The notes under the pieces are model-generated. The model worked only from the letters and a program-made list of their open reading frames with translations, was not told the origin of the DNA and did not search any database. Source: Branchipolynoe longqiensis (taxonomy: Eukaryota; Annelida; Polychaeta; Phyllodocida; Polynoidae). Taken from it: 64,000 nucleotides of DNA. Shown here piece by piece: positions 22,018 through 31,926 of the stretch (within the stretch, counting starts at the first letter, position 1; each line of letters opens with the position of its first letter). The position numbers and the translations under genes are program-made. The stretch covers positions 66,914,977 through 66,978,976 of the forward strand of contig CM059192.1 of the NCBI GenBank assembly GCA_030323885.1, given 5' to 3'.

Positions 22018-22851
22018 AATCAATACTGAGACTAGATCTCAGTAAAACTCCAACAACCAACCAACCAATCAATCTTTACTGAGATTAGATCTCAGTAAAA
22101 CTCCAACAACCAACCAGCCAATCAATCAATACTGAGACTAGATCTCAGTAAAACTCCAACAACCAACCAGCCAATCAATCAATACTGAGACTAGATCTCA
22201 GTAAAACTCCAACAACCAGCCAATCAATCAATACTGAGACTAGATCTCAGTAAAACTCCAACAACCAGCCAATCAATCTTTACTGAGACTAGATCTCAGT
22301 AAAACTCCAACAACCAACCAGCCAATCAATCAATACTGAGACTAGATCTCAGTAAAACTCCAACAACCAGCCAATCAATCAATACTGAGACTAGATCTCA
22401 GTAAAACTCCAACAACCAGCCAATCAATCTTTACTGAGACTAGATCTCAGTAAAACTCCAACAACCAACCAGCCAATCAATCAATACTGAGACTAGATCT
22501 CAGTAAAACTCCAACAACCAACCAACCAATCAATCTTTACTGAGACTAGATCTCAGTAAAACTCCAACAACCAGCCAATCAATAAATACTGAGACTAGAT
22601 CTCAGTAAAACTCCAACAACCAGCCAATCAATCAATACTGAGACTAGATCTCAGTAGAACTCCAACAACCAGCCAATCAATCAATACTGACACTAGATCT
22701 CAGTAGAACTCCAACAACCAGCCAATCAATCAATACTGACACTAGATCTCAGTAGAACTCCAACAACCAGACAATCAATCTTTACTGAGACTAGATCTCA
22801 GTAGAACTCCAACAACCAGCCAATCAATCAATACTGAGACTGGACCTCAGG
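22018..22851. repeat. Satellite of SINE tail plus palindrome, about 17 copies
   Basis: Each 48-55-bp unit joins AAAACTCCAACAACC and CCAATCAATC, as in the adjoining SINE tail, to the inverted repeat ACTGAGACTAGATCTCAGT. Variants with or without an extra AACCAACC, and with CAATCTTTAC for CAATCAATAC, recur in blocks. Later units change to CAGTAGAACTCC and TGACACTAG. The array is thus ordered, with newer variants at the right. Confidence 0.93.
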
Positions 22852-23501
22852 AACGGTTATAATCACGCCACTACAATAGAACGCGGCGTCCCCTGAGTGG
22901 TATCGAGGGTAACGATTTGTTTGCAGTGAACCATTACGTAGCATGAAACAAAAATGGCCCTGGCCCCTACGTCATAATTAATTTCCAACTGTAATTAAAT
23001 TGCAATAATAGCAGACCTCGTGACATGAAACATGAAACAATTAACTGTGAATAATGGGATTTTCTGTATTCAGTCACGACAGGCTATTGTTGTCCATGTA
23101 CGGATGGACCATGTGTCTCCGTTTGTGCGTTTGTGCGTTTGTGCGTTTGTGCGTTTGTGAGTTTGTGCGTTTGTAATGTGCTTTGTAATCATTGACAGGA
23201 TAGTTTTAATTCAATTATAACCACCTGGAAAACGATGTTAAAAATATTGTTCAGTGCGAGTGATTATATTATTGTGAATGCTTTCCATGTATCTGTATGT
23301 AAGGTTTCGGCTAGATCTGTCATCAGTTTTAGCAATAAATAATCGACAAAATCAAGTTGGACCAACAAATTGACCCATAACATGCATGTGATGAAAATGG
23401 GACAGATCGTGTCAGTTGCTTTTTAACGGCGGAAAGAAAGGGAAATATTAAGTTTTAATTCAATGGCAATTGTTCTCGGTAGATCTGTAAATAATTGCGA
23501 A
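22852..23501. other. Unassigned; 8-bp microsatellite
   Basis: (GTTTGTGC)n occupies about 23118-23174. The remainder has no recognised feature. Confidence 0.6.
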
Positions 23502-24018
23502 TCCAGTATAACCCCGTTAAACCAAACTTGAAGAGACCATAGAAATTTGCTTGGATTAACCGATCATTGGTTTAACCGAGCTTTGGCTTCGACTTTGACT
23601 TGGTTTTGGCAAAAATATGGGTGCATTATGAATGTAATATACAATGTATGTGGACACTCTGATTATTGTTTTTTTAATTGTATATAGAGTATAACCCCAT
23701 TAAAGCTCGGTTAAACCAAACGATCGGTTAATCCAAACTCTTTTCGGCAGCCTGGCAAAATAATACCATATATCATTAAAAAGTTGTTGGGGTCTCAGAT
23801 GACCTTATAACCAGATGAAAGTTTGGTTTAACTGTACTGGAAGTGGCCTGGGGGTCCGACAATTTTGTTTGGATTAACCAATAATTTGGATTAACGCACT
23901 TTGGTGTAACCAACTTTTTTATATGATAAATGGTAGTATTTTACCAGGCCGGCGAAAAAAGTTTGGATTAACCGATCGTTTGGTTTAACCGAGTTTTGTT
24001 TAACGTGGTTATACTGTA
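23502..24018. mobile_element. MITE M2, long copy, mirrored
   Basis: It starts CAGTATAACCCCGTTAAACC and ends GTGGTTATACTGTA. The order of internal blocks is reversed relative to 21067-21568, so it lies in the opposite orientation. Confidence 0.87.
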
Positions 24019-24369
24019 TATATAAATAAGGAGCTCAATTATATGATATACATGAACAACAACCGACTAATAACCACGCATTCACGGCTAGTTCATTTAA
24101 TTTGATTTCACTTTACTTTATTTTTGTCACATCAATTATTCACAGACTTTGTGTAGATCGCCTGTAATTTGAAATGAACATAAAACAGATAAAACCTTGT
24201 ACTTGAATACCAACTAATAGAAAACAGTTGGAACAATAGAAATGACTGCCTACAAAGATTTTATTTATTGTATTATGTATCAATCTATGGACCTTAAATC
24301 ATTTAGCAGCATAGCGTTTGCATGATACAGTGGTGTTAAAAACAAAAGAATTCCACGCCATCAGGGAAT
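24019..24369. other. No feature recognised
   Basis: AT-rich single-copy-looking sequence. Confidence 0.5.
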
Positions 24370-24702
24370 AAAGCTAGGATTCCTTACACGCGGTATGCGG
24401 CATGCGGCATGCGGCATGCGGCATGCGGCGTGCGGCGTGCTTATGGGGTGGGTCCTTTCACCCACACCCACACCCACACCCACACACAGTGTCAGGTTTC
24501 CTCACCACTTTTCTCTATGGCAAACGCAGCAGCATTCGCATTCGCATGCCGCACCGATCGCTACATGGACCGATTCAGTATTCGCATGCCGCATGCCGCA
24601 TACCGCATACTACGTGTAAGCAATTACCCCCATTGATTTAGATGCTTTTTGATTTTTTGCCGCATTCGCATTCGCATACCGCGTGTAAGGAATGCACGCT
24701 TT
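24370..24702. mobile_element. TIR element E4 (GCGGCATGC-word family)
   Basis: ATTCCTTACACGCGGTATGC at 24379 is mirrored by GCATACCGCGTGTAAGGAAT ending at 24693. AAAGC/GCTTT extends both ends. The left arm repeats GCGGCAT five times. The right arm has the complementary ATGCCGCATGCCGC, so the element can fold on itself. Its terminal sequence differs from the TGTCACAC group but the construction is the same. Confidence 0.85.
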
Positions 24703-24717
24703 AGCCAACAAAATCAA

Positions 24718-25540
24718 CCGAACCAGATGGCTAGATGGGTAGGACGCCTGCCTCCCTTGTGAGAGGTTCAGGAGGTTCGGGGATCAAATCCTGCCAAGTC
24801 AACCCAAAGGCTTATACATTAATACTTGCAGCTACCTCCACTGGCGCGCTGCTTTGCTAGGATAGCATGAAGACTGGTTGGCTCAGTATCAGGATAATGT
24901 GACTGAGTGGGATATCGGGCCATAGTGCCGGAACCAGCGTGTCCCATTGTAAAGTCCTCAGCTGGAATCTGTGGTTTGTGTAGGCAGGCTATAATGAAAT
25001 CAATACAGGCAAGAAGAGCAAGGAAGAGTATAAAGGATGAAAGTAGAGAGAGAGACAATGCCCTCAGGTTTATTATTAAATAGTGGTACATGAATCTGGT
25101 ATGGCATACCACCTGACCGTATTCTCCAATGAGAATCAAGCATTTATAGTTCCACCAATGAATATCAAGCATTCCTGGGTCACCATGGCTACTGTGATCT
25201 ACCCACCACCACCATGCGGCGTGGCTCCTTTGGCCACCACCTGCCCTGAGCTGAGTGTGTGGTGATCCGTGACTAACACAGAGGGGGGAGGGGGTAGTGA
25301 GTAGAGTTCCAAGTGCCCCTTACAGACTATCTCTAGTGCCTCTTTCACACTATCTGCCTAATACATAATGACTATTGACCATAAGTAAAGGATCACCAGC
25401 AACTACATAAATACATTCATCCACCTTGCACTATATACCATTTACCATTATAGACCATTTGCATTCCCCCAATCAATGCGTTTTATCGGAATATTTTACA
25501 CCATGGACAGTTACAATTTGGTACTTTTCCTGATATGACC
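24718..25540 (+). mobile_element. SINE split by an LTR-like insertion
   Basis: The head CCAGATGGCTAGATGGG and body run to GTGTCCCAT at 24957. After the insertion a remnant with TTTTCCTGATATGACC resumes. CCAT is present on both sides of the insert. Confidence 0.8.
24958..25500. mobile_element. Solo-LTR-like repeat, copy 2, inside a SINE
   Basis: It begins TGTAAAGTCCTCAGC and ends CGGAATATTTTACA, with an exact 4-bp duplication CCAT. The match to 10211-10712 over the full length, including the ends, defines the family. Confidence 0.8.
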
Positions 25541-25541
25541 C

Positions 25542-25890
25542 GAAAGTTGCATAGTCTGATGGTTTTCAGTTTCTGCCATTTTCTGAGATAAATACGTTAG
25601 ATTGGTCATTATGAATATACTTTACTAAATAGTTTGAAGTAACTTTTATTTTAAATGGCTAACTTTCGAGATATTTGAAGTGAAAATATGCCAAGCTAAT
25701 TTTGGCAAGCATGTCAAAATTCTGACACCAAAGGCTTCAGTGATAACAGGTTCTATAAAATTGCCGCAGTATTCCCTTCTATGTGGCAACACATGCTTAT
25801 TAAATGCACCCGTTCCTAATTTAAATATGTAGGATCAAAGGTGTCTTGGTTTTGAAAATGTGATTCTTTCACGACACTATGCAACTTTAA
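25542..25890. mobile_element. MITE M1, full length
   Basis: It is bounded by AAAGTTGCATAGTCTGATGG and ACTATGCAACTTTAA. It replaces the tail of the split SINE. Confidence 0.85.
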
Positions 25891-26529
25891 TTTAGTTTAA
25901 ATGTCTCTAGGACATAAAACCCCAATAAGTCGAACTATAGCAGAAATATGTTACTACACTATAATAGAATGTGAGGCAATTTGTAGAAATTGTAAATAAT
26001 CTCGGAATAGGGGGAGGAAGGATATCGTTAATATGTGTAAATACGCCCGCAATTTACCGATCCCACACTGGCGCCATCTTGATTCCATAACGAGATTAAT
26101 TACACAACTGATCCTGGCAGAGTTTTAGTAATGCCACGGTTTAGTTGTGTGTGTGTGGATGGAAAAGCAATTCAGGTAATGAACATGTCCTTGTGTTTTC
26201 AGTGTGACCGTTTCTGTGCTGTTTTGTGTCAATCGTTACAATGAACAAAAAAAAAAGAGTTATCACCTTTTGAGAAAGGCTCATATACATAGAGAGAGAG
26301 AGAGCGAGAGCGGTGAGAGCGACTTAATTTAAATAAGTAGATTCGAATAAAGAAAATATAACTATATTATAGCGGGATGTGCGGTTTTTATTGTTGCTAA
26401 TCAGGTTAGAATTAAGTACTCATACCAGCTTGTTGGGGTGGGGGTGGGGGTGGGGGTGGGGGTGGGGGTGGGGGGTTACCCTCACCTTGAAATATCGGTG
26501 TCCACTTTATCCAGTCGCGCATCACTGAC
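25891..26529. other. Unassigned, with M4 fragment and G-rich array
   Basis: 26188-26290 matches the M4 right half (CAATCGTTACAATG, GTTATCACCTTTTGAG). A short AG-rich run lies at 26290-26310. (GGGGGT)n lies at 26434-26477 and is quadruplex-prone. Confidence 0.65.
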
Positions 26530-26816
26530 TCAGCCGTGTTCGATTAACACGACCCGGGCGACTCGGGTCACCTGAGTTGCTAGAATTTCAAATCAAACAC
26601 CGCGAGTGGAGTCGACAAATACAGGTGCCGTGTGCAAAACGACCCGATCCCCAGTAACCCACGTCTTTGCTGGGGGTGCTAGGAGCGATGACGTCACATT
26701 TGTGCTGGTATCTGTAGGATAACAGCTCCCAGTACAAGTCCTAAGTGCTTAAAAAATGTTTTTTGTTGTTGTAATAATGAATTGGAAAGATAACTACACT
26801 ACACAATCATACAATA
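26530..26816. mobile_element. MITE M5 (CGAGTCG family), left half of split copy
   Basis: It opens with CGTGTTCGATTAACACGACC, GCGACTCGGGTCACC and CCGCGAGTGGAG, as in the complete copy at 27283-27732. It continues through GATGACGTCACATTTG to ACACAATCATACAATA, where similarity stops. It resumes at 29563. Confidence 0.85.
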
Positions 26817-27144
26817 ATTCGCTTAACGAGACACCAAGTTCGACACAGTATATGTAAATTTGGACAGATTTATTAACATCCGAACAAGTAAATTTCTATA
26901 CTTCAAGGAAGTGATCTTCTCGGATATCAAAACGGTGACAGGACCTTCTTACATAGTAACCTTAACCAGTACAGATCTCACATATCAGTGAGTAGCAGTG
27001 CTTGATAGGACAAAGCACGGACATCAGTCAAGCTGTCAATATCATACGCGGTTCGGCGACATGGCCTCTTAAATACACAAATGCAACACACTAGAAAACT
27101 ACATATTAGTAGCCACATATAGGTTCATGGATAATAGTTGACCT

Positions 27145-27211
27145 GAAAGAAAGAACAAGCAAGTAAGTATTACAATGTAGTCTCAGTTTTGACCGCATGG
27201 AAACGGAATGC
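27145..27211. repeat. 67-bp direct repeat, left copy
   Basis: It matches 27806-27872 with two or three differences (ACCGCATGGAAACGG against ACCACATGGAAATGG). On the minus strand it includes the last codons and stop of the recombinase gene. This copy is therefore a detached duplicate of the gene's 3' end. Confidence 0.9.
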
Positions 27212-27282
27212 TCCCGACAGCGCTCAACCCCTATGAATAGGGGGTGTGGGTGGGAAAGAAAACTGCTTCTGTTATCGTCGGC

Positions 27283-27732
27283 CGTAATCGATTAACACGA
27301 CCCGAGCGACTCGGGTCACCCGAGTCGTCAGAATTTCAAATCGAACACTGCGAGTAAAGCCGACAAATACACGTGCCGTGTGCAAAACGATCCGACCCAA
27401 GTAACCCACCTCCTAGCTGGGGTTGGCTATGAGCGATGACGTCACATTTGCGCTGGTACCGTCCTGCAGGATAACAGCCACCAGTACCAGTCATACATGT
27501 TTTTTTAAAAGAATAACTTAGATTAATGAAATGGAAATATAGATAAACTAGGCCATTATAAAATACTTTAAATCCTATTTTGCTGTAGTTTTATCGATTA
27601 TTAAAAAAATTATAATAAAGTGTCCACCCGAGCGCGGAGAAGCGTATTCGATTATTCGACCCGAGTCTGTAGGATGTGCGCATGCGCCAAAAAGTGGCTC
27701 GGGTGACCAGAGTCGATTAATCAATTACGCCC
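27283..27732. mobile_element. MITE M5 (CGAGTCG family), complete copy
   Basis: The ends CGGCCGTAATCGATTAACAC and AGTCGATTAATCAATTACGC are inverted repeats. Subterminal GACTCGGGTCACCCGAGTC is an extended palindrome, mirrored at the right as GGCTCGGGTGACCAGAGTC. GCGCATGCGCC lies inside the right end. It sits between the two 67-bp direct repeats. Confidence 0.88.
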
Positions 27733-27805
27733 GTCATGAGCTCCAGTCAGCAAGTGAGCATGCGCAGCTCCACCTTGATCCACCTCCACACCCGGAAGCA
27801 AGAAA

Positions 27806-27872
27806 GAAAGAAAGAACAAGCAAGTAAGTATTACAATGTAGTCTCAGTTTTGACCACATGGAAATGGAATGC
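27806..27872. repeat. 67-bp direct repeat, right copy
   Basis: Part of the recombinase gene end; see the left copy at 27145-27211. Confidence 0.9.
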
Positions 27873-28833
27873 CCAGCGCTGCGGGAGCTGCAGTGACATG
27901 GATGGCATGGAGATAGGCACTGACCGCAGCACTACGCCACGTGCCGGCAGACATAATCTGATCAAGGGTCAGACATGTACCTTGGCACGCCTGAGCGGCA
28001 CCACGCCTGAGTCCATGCAGCGTAAACCCTTTATCAACCCCGAAAGCTGAGAAAGAAGCAACCTTGATGGCACGCTTCAGCAGAGGAATGGTAACGGGTA
28101 GCCCTGAGGGAAGCAGAAAGGCGGGGTAGTCAGGTAAAGGTGTGATCTCTCGTATATAAGCAGAACATGCCTGCACAGGACAGCAGACTGACCCAGGCAG
28201 AGCAGGGAGGCTGAAGACAACTGGTGGAGCAGAGGCGGCTCTGGTCTTTGATGACCTTAGTGTCACGGACAGAGTTGCTGGACCGAGAACCACATCTTCA
28301 TACCTTAGGACATGGGGGTGCATTCGTGACCCAGTTGAGGGCACTGCCAGGTTGGACTGACTTAATAGGGTGAAATACCCAATAAGCAATGCCGCGATGA
28401 TGACGTGAGGCACGGGTGTCATGCGGCACAGATCGACGATAATACTCTTGAAGTCTTCGGGGGAGATGGGAAGCGCTTTCTGAACCACATGTTTTGAGGA
28501 TTTGAATACACCCCGCTTGAAGGTTTTAACTTCTGGCGCATCAAATGCGGTCGCGTCGCCTGGGCCGCCAAACACCCAGAGCCTCACGGAACTAAAATAG
28601 TTCATGACCACTCCAGGCGATTTGAGGCGATCAGTAAGCAGCAGCAAGAATGACAGGAGGTCATAGACAGAAGGGCAGACCGCTTCCACCTTCTGCCGTA
28701 GCCAGAAATCTATGTACAGCTTGACATGCCCAGCTTTGTTCTGCCAGGTCCTCGGGGCTAATGCACTTGCATGGGTGTCTAGAAGACGCTGATGATGAGT
28801 CAGTGAGTATCCTGGAAGATAGAGGCACAACAT
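27844..28833 (-). CDS. DIRS-type tyrosine recombinase
   Basis: A single open frame of 329 codons. It lies downstream of an RNase H remnant, the order found in DIRS/Ngaro retrotransposons, which integrate by a tyrosine recombinase instead of a DDE integrase. Residues about 20-95 resemble the N-terminal SAM-like core-binding domain (TWQNKAGHVKLYIDFW, SVYDLLSFLLLL). The catalytic region has YFTLLSQSNL, LRSSKT, CCPVQACSAY, LHGLRRGAA (the HxxR box) and GTWRSAAVSAYL with the likely nucleophile Tyr. In related DIRS proteins the block before SNL normally carries the first catalytic Arg, as RKSNL. Here it is SQSNL, so this copy may be inactive despite its open frame. The first Met is simply the first in frame, and the original gene was probably a fusion or overlap with upstream pol. 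Confidence 0.82.
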   Translation of the reverse strand: MLCLYLPGYSLTHHQRLLDTHASALAPRTWQNKAGHVKLYIDFWLRQKVEAVCPSVYDLLSFLLLLTDRLKSPGVVMNYFSSVRLWVFGGPGDATAFDAPEVKTFKRGVFKSSKHVVQKALPISPEDFKSIIVDLCRMTPVPHVIIAALLIGYFTLLSQSNLAVPSTGSRMHPHVLRYEDVVLGPATLSVTLRSSKTRAASAPPVVFSLPALPGSVCCPVQACSAYIREITPLPDYPAFLLPSGLPVTIPLLKRAIKVASFSAFGVDKGFTLHGLRRGAAQACQGTCLTLDQIMSAGTWRSAAVSAYLHAIHVTAAPAALGIPFPCGQN

Positions 28834-28856
28834 TACTATCTTCCAGGAATAAGATA

Positions 28857-29276
28857 TTACAGGCTACATTGCAACGGATTAAGAGAGATTTCTACACAAA
28901 TTTCTTTAAGGTTACATTCAGAACATATTTCAGATGCTTGTGTTTTCGCTTTCTCCGAATGCGGCGCCCTACTCAACGCATCGGCTAAGATTAAGTCTTT
29001 ACCCACCTTATGCATTATTTCCATAACAAACTTAAGATCAGCCGCAATCAACCAAATTTGTCTGGCACAGGCACACATGATCCTCTCTTTACCTTTCCCT
29101 GATTCAAGTACTTGCTGTGATGAAAGATTATCAGTATTTACTTTTACTAAAAATGTGTGCGGTTCTTCAGGGAGGAGGAACTTAACTGCATGCACAAGGT
29201 TTATTGCTTCCAGCTGAGTTATGGACAGGCCTGCTGATAGTAGTTCGTTATCATATACCGACGTATAAAAAGTCAC
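28857..29276 (-). pseudogene. DIRS-type RNase H remnant
   Basis: 139 codons carry an RNase H-like series: LEAINLVHAVKFLLP, VNTDNLSSQQVLESGKGK, MCACARQIWLI and DLILADALSRA. These match the tail of the pol RNase H of DIRS and related retroelements, whose conserved acidic residues include the D in NTDN and the D in ADALSR. Upstream reverse transcriptase is absent. The frame ends 24 bp before the recombinase frame opens, consistent with one decayed transcription unit. Confidence 0.75.
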
Positions 29277-29562
29277 CTTTGAGAAAGCAGCCCCAGCTTT
29301 AAGAGTAGCCTCACACTCTATAAGCTGTGATATATGCGTAATAGACGTATAGCTATGTGTCTAATATATGTTAACGAGATGCAGAGTTTGAGACAAAGGA
29401 TTATGCTAATGAGATGACGTCATGGAAAGTTTAGCCGGAAGGTTGAGCGAGCCCTAGGCCATGAATAAACCATTCAGTATCCAGAAGTCAAAGTGTTCAG
29501 ACATTGTACTTTCACATAAGCCACTTTTCCCTCGGGGCCTTCGGAATAAGTTACTTACCATT

Positions 29563-29760
29563 TACACAATCATACAATACTTTAAATCCTATTTTGCTGA
29601 ATTTATATCGGTTATTACAACAACAAAAAAGAGCTTTGGATTAAGCAATTTTTTCTACCCCGAGCGTGTTGGAGATTGTTCGATTATGCAACCCGAGGAT
29701 GTAGAGTCTGCGCATGCGCCAAAAAGTGACTCGGGTCACCCGAGTTGGTTAATCGAGTGG
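29563..29760. mobile_element. MITE M5, right half of split copy
   Basis: It resumes with ACTTTAAATCCTATTTTGCT, as in the complete copy, then GCGCATGCGCCAAAAAGTG, CGGGTCACCCGAGTT and the terminal TTAATCGAGTGGCG. Its end abuts the duplicated recombinase fragment. Confidence 0.85.
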
Positions 29761-29761
29761 C

Positions 29762-30107
29762 GTACCTTGGCACGCCTGAGCGGCACCACGCCTGAGTCCA
29801 TGCAGCGTAAACCCTTTATCAACCCCGAAAGCTGAGAAAGAAGCAACCTTGATGGCACGCTTCAGCAGAGGAATGGTAACGGGTAGCCCTGAGGGAAGCA
29901 GAAAGGCGGGGTAGTCAGGTAAAGGTGTGATCTCTCGTATATAAGCAGAACATGCCTGCACAGGACAGCAGACTGACCCAGGCAGAGCAGGGAGGCTGAA
30001 GACAACTGGTGGAGCAGAGGCGGCTCTGGTCTTTGATGACCTTAGTGTCACGGACAGAGTTGCTGGACCGAGAACCACATCTTCATACCTTAGGACATGG
30101 GGGTGCA
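29762..30107 (-). pseudogene. 346-bp duplicate of the recombinase gene
   Basis: Base-by-base reading shows no difference from 27977-28322. It encodes the same stretch, from the HPHVLRYED block through the HGLRRGAA box, but lacks the N-terminal domain and the catalytic Tyr. The left edge follows ATCGAGTGG and the right edge precedes CCACTCGAT, a 9-bp inverted pair. No target duplication is seen. Open frames that run through it are accidental extensions. Confidence 0.92.
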
Positions 30108-30456
30108 CCACTCGATATCCCATAATAAAAGCGCATGCGCAGAACCACCCACCCTCCCCACCACCCACCCCCACACACACCCACACACACATACACACAC
30201 ACATCGATCTCTGGTATTGACCTCTTTTTGATTTTCGTACCGCCCAATACTTACCGATCCACTGAAGCGTGACAAGCACGGCGCGGGGTGGCAACGATCG
30301 GTAACCATGGCGACGGAGTAACTAAAGCAATAATAACACCAGCACACCTGGATTCGGATTATGGCGGTGGTGGTGGTGGGAGAGGTGGGTGTGGTGGGTA
30401 CGGTCATTTATCACGAACTCTCCCATCATTTGTGCCAAGTTTCAATGTGAATGTTA
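30108..30456. other. Unassigned; CACACC microsatellite and GGTGGTG patch
   Basis: CCACCC/CACACA repeats at 30146-30202, GGTGGT at 30365-30400. GCGCATGCGC at 30131 also occurs in M5, so the stretch may hold a decayed M5 end. Confidence 0.5.
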
Positions 30457-30812
30457 TTAAAGCTGCATAGTCCGATGAAGCATCAAGTTTTCAAATTCAA
30501 AACAATTATCTAGGTTTGCTTCTAAATATGTAACATTGATATTGATGCACTTATTGAGCATTTGGTGTGACATATGAGGGAATATTGAGTCAATTTAACA
30601 GAACCTGTTACTGCAGAAGCCTATGGTGTCAGTGTTTTGGCATGCTTTCTGAAACTAATTTGACATGTTTGCACTTCAAATATCTCAAGACTTAACGATT
30701 AAAAAATAAAAGTCATTTCAAACTAAAGTTAGGTAGATTATAGCAATCAATTTAATATATTTATCACAGAAAAATGTTAGAAACCCCAAACCACCAGACT
30801 ATGCAGCTTTAA
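30457..30812. mobile_element. MITE M1, full length (356 bp)
   Basis: TTAAAGCTGCATAGTCCGAT at the left end, GACTATGCAGCTTTAA at the right end, with TACTGCAGAAGCCTATGGTG inside. Confidence 0.9.
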
Positions 30813-30954
30813 TAATGTCATCTTTAGTCACTTGTTATCTTGATTTAGAAGTGAAACGGAAGTTGTGCATTTCAACATAAACATAATGTACATATGTGTA
30901 TGTTATATTGTATGTAGTTTCCTGCTGCGGCCATAATGTACCTAACACACATGG

Positions 30955-31296
30955 TTAAAGCTGCATAGTCCGATGAAATATCAAATTTTCAAAACCAAAC
31001 CAATTATCTAGATTTGATTTTACATATCTAACTTAGATACTGATGCACTTATTAAGCATTTGTTTCTGCATAGAAGGCAATACTGATTCAATTTAACAGA
31101 ACCTGTCCATGGTGTCAGAGTTTTGGCAAGCTTGCCAAAACTAATTTTCATGTTTGCACTCAAAATATCTCAAAAGTTTACCATTTAAAATAAAAGTAAC
31201 TTTGAACTAATGTAAAGTAGATAATAGTGATCGATCTAATATATTTATCTCTGAAAAAATACAGAAATTCAAAACCATCGGACTATGCAACTTTAA
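30955..31296. mobile_element. MITE M1, full length (342 bp), same orientation
   Basis: It has the same ends as the copy 143 bp upstream. The pair shows that M1 inserts repeatedly in the same neighbourhood. Confidence 0.9.
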
Positions 31297-31397
31297 TATC
31301 GATGTATGATAACTTTAATACAATCATTAACACCATGTACATTGTCTGCACCTCTATTAGTATTACTCACATCCAATTAATACTTACTAATCTGATT

Positions 31398-31924
31398 GTT
31401 TGTTGGAGTTTTAAGTCCTGGCAACATATAGGGTAATATCAGGACAGGTACTGACTTGTGACAGTGTCCACTCATGGTGATTTAATGGTGCTGTCACACT
31501 ACGACGTTTCCCCCCGGCGCGCCGCCAACGCGCAAGATATTTGCTAGGGCTTGAGACACGTCCAACGTTTCGGCGTTTTGGGAGAAAATTCGACGGGTTG
31601 CAGCGTGCTAGTATCGCGTTGGTGGCGCGTCCGTAACGCCCCCTCCAACGCGTCGCCGCGCGTCGCTGCGCGTCGCCGCGCGCCGAAAGTTTTGTGCAAG
31701 CACAAAACAATTGGCGCGACCCGACGCGCGGCGACGCGCGGCGAGCGCGGCGCGTGTCCATTCACGCGTTGCTATCACTCAACGTGTACCGATGCGCCGT
31801 TAACGCGCCGGTAACGCGCGCGTAACGCTTCCCGACGCGTGCCGACGTTTCACCCAAAAAGGCAACACGTCGGCGCGCGTTGGTGAGAAACGTCGTAATG
31901 TGACAGCCCCATTATAGTGCTGAT
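31398..31924 (-). mobile_element. SINE fragment interrupted by E5
   Basis: The reversed tail GTTGGAGTTTTAAGTCC and body to CACTCATGGTGATTTA are followed, after 427 foreign bases, by TTATAGTGCTG, the next SINE words. The insertion point is therefore known to the base. Confidence 0.85.
31485..31911. mobile_element. TIR element E5 (GCGCGTAACGC-word family)
   Basis: GTGCTGTCACACTACGACG is mirrored by CGTCGTAATGTGACAGCCCC. TTA is duplicated on both sides (31482-31484, 31912-31914), confirmed by the interrupted SINE. The interior is GC-rich, made of CGCGTCGC, CGACGCGCGGCG and TAACGCGC words. Confidence 0.9.
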
Positions 31925-31926
31925 TG

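Larger units (their letters stand above)
26817..29562 (-). mobile_element. DIRS-type retroelement remnant inserted in MITE M5
   Basis: The 17-bp sequence TACACAATCATACAATA is present at 26800-26816 and 29563-29579. M5 sequence is continuous across the gap, so 2746 bp were inserted here. The insert holds an RNase H remnant, a tyrosine recombinase gene, a 67-bp duplication and a nested complete M5. No reverse transcriptase remains, so the insert is 5'-truncated or deleted. Target duplications are not expected of DIRS elements (established knowledge), so another route of insertion is possible. Confidence 0.75.

Noticed and set aside
22018..22851. CRISPR array
   Set aside because: There is a regular repeat with an inverted repeat inside, but no unique spacers, and the DNA is animal. 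It is a simple satellite.
29749..30294. Second functional recombinase gene (181 codons)
   Set aside because: Only the duplicated 346 bp is recombinase. The N-terminal part reads through a CACACC repeat, and the catalytic Tyr region is missing.
31411..31814. Arginine-rich frames on both strands
   Set aside because: They are products of the CGCG-rich words of E5. Frames are open on both strands at once.
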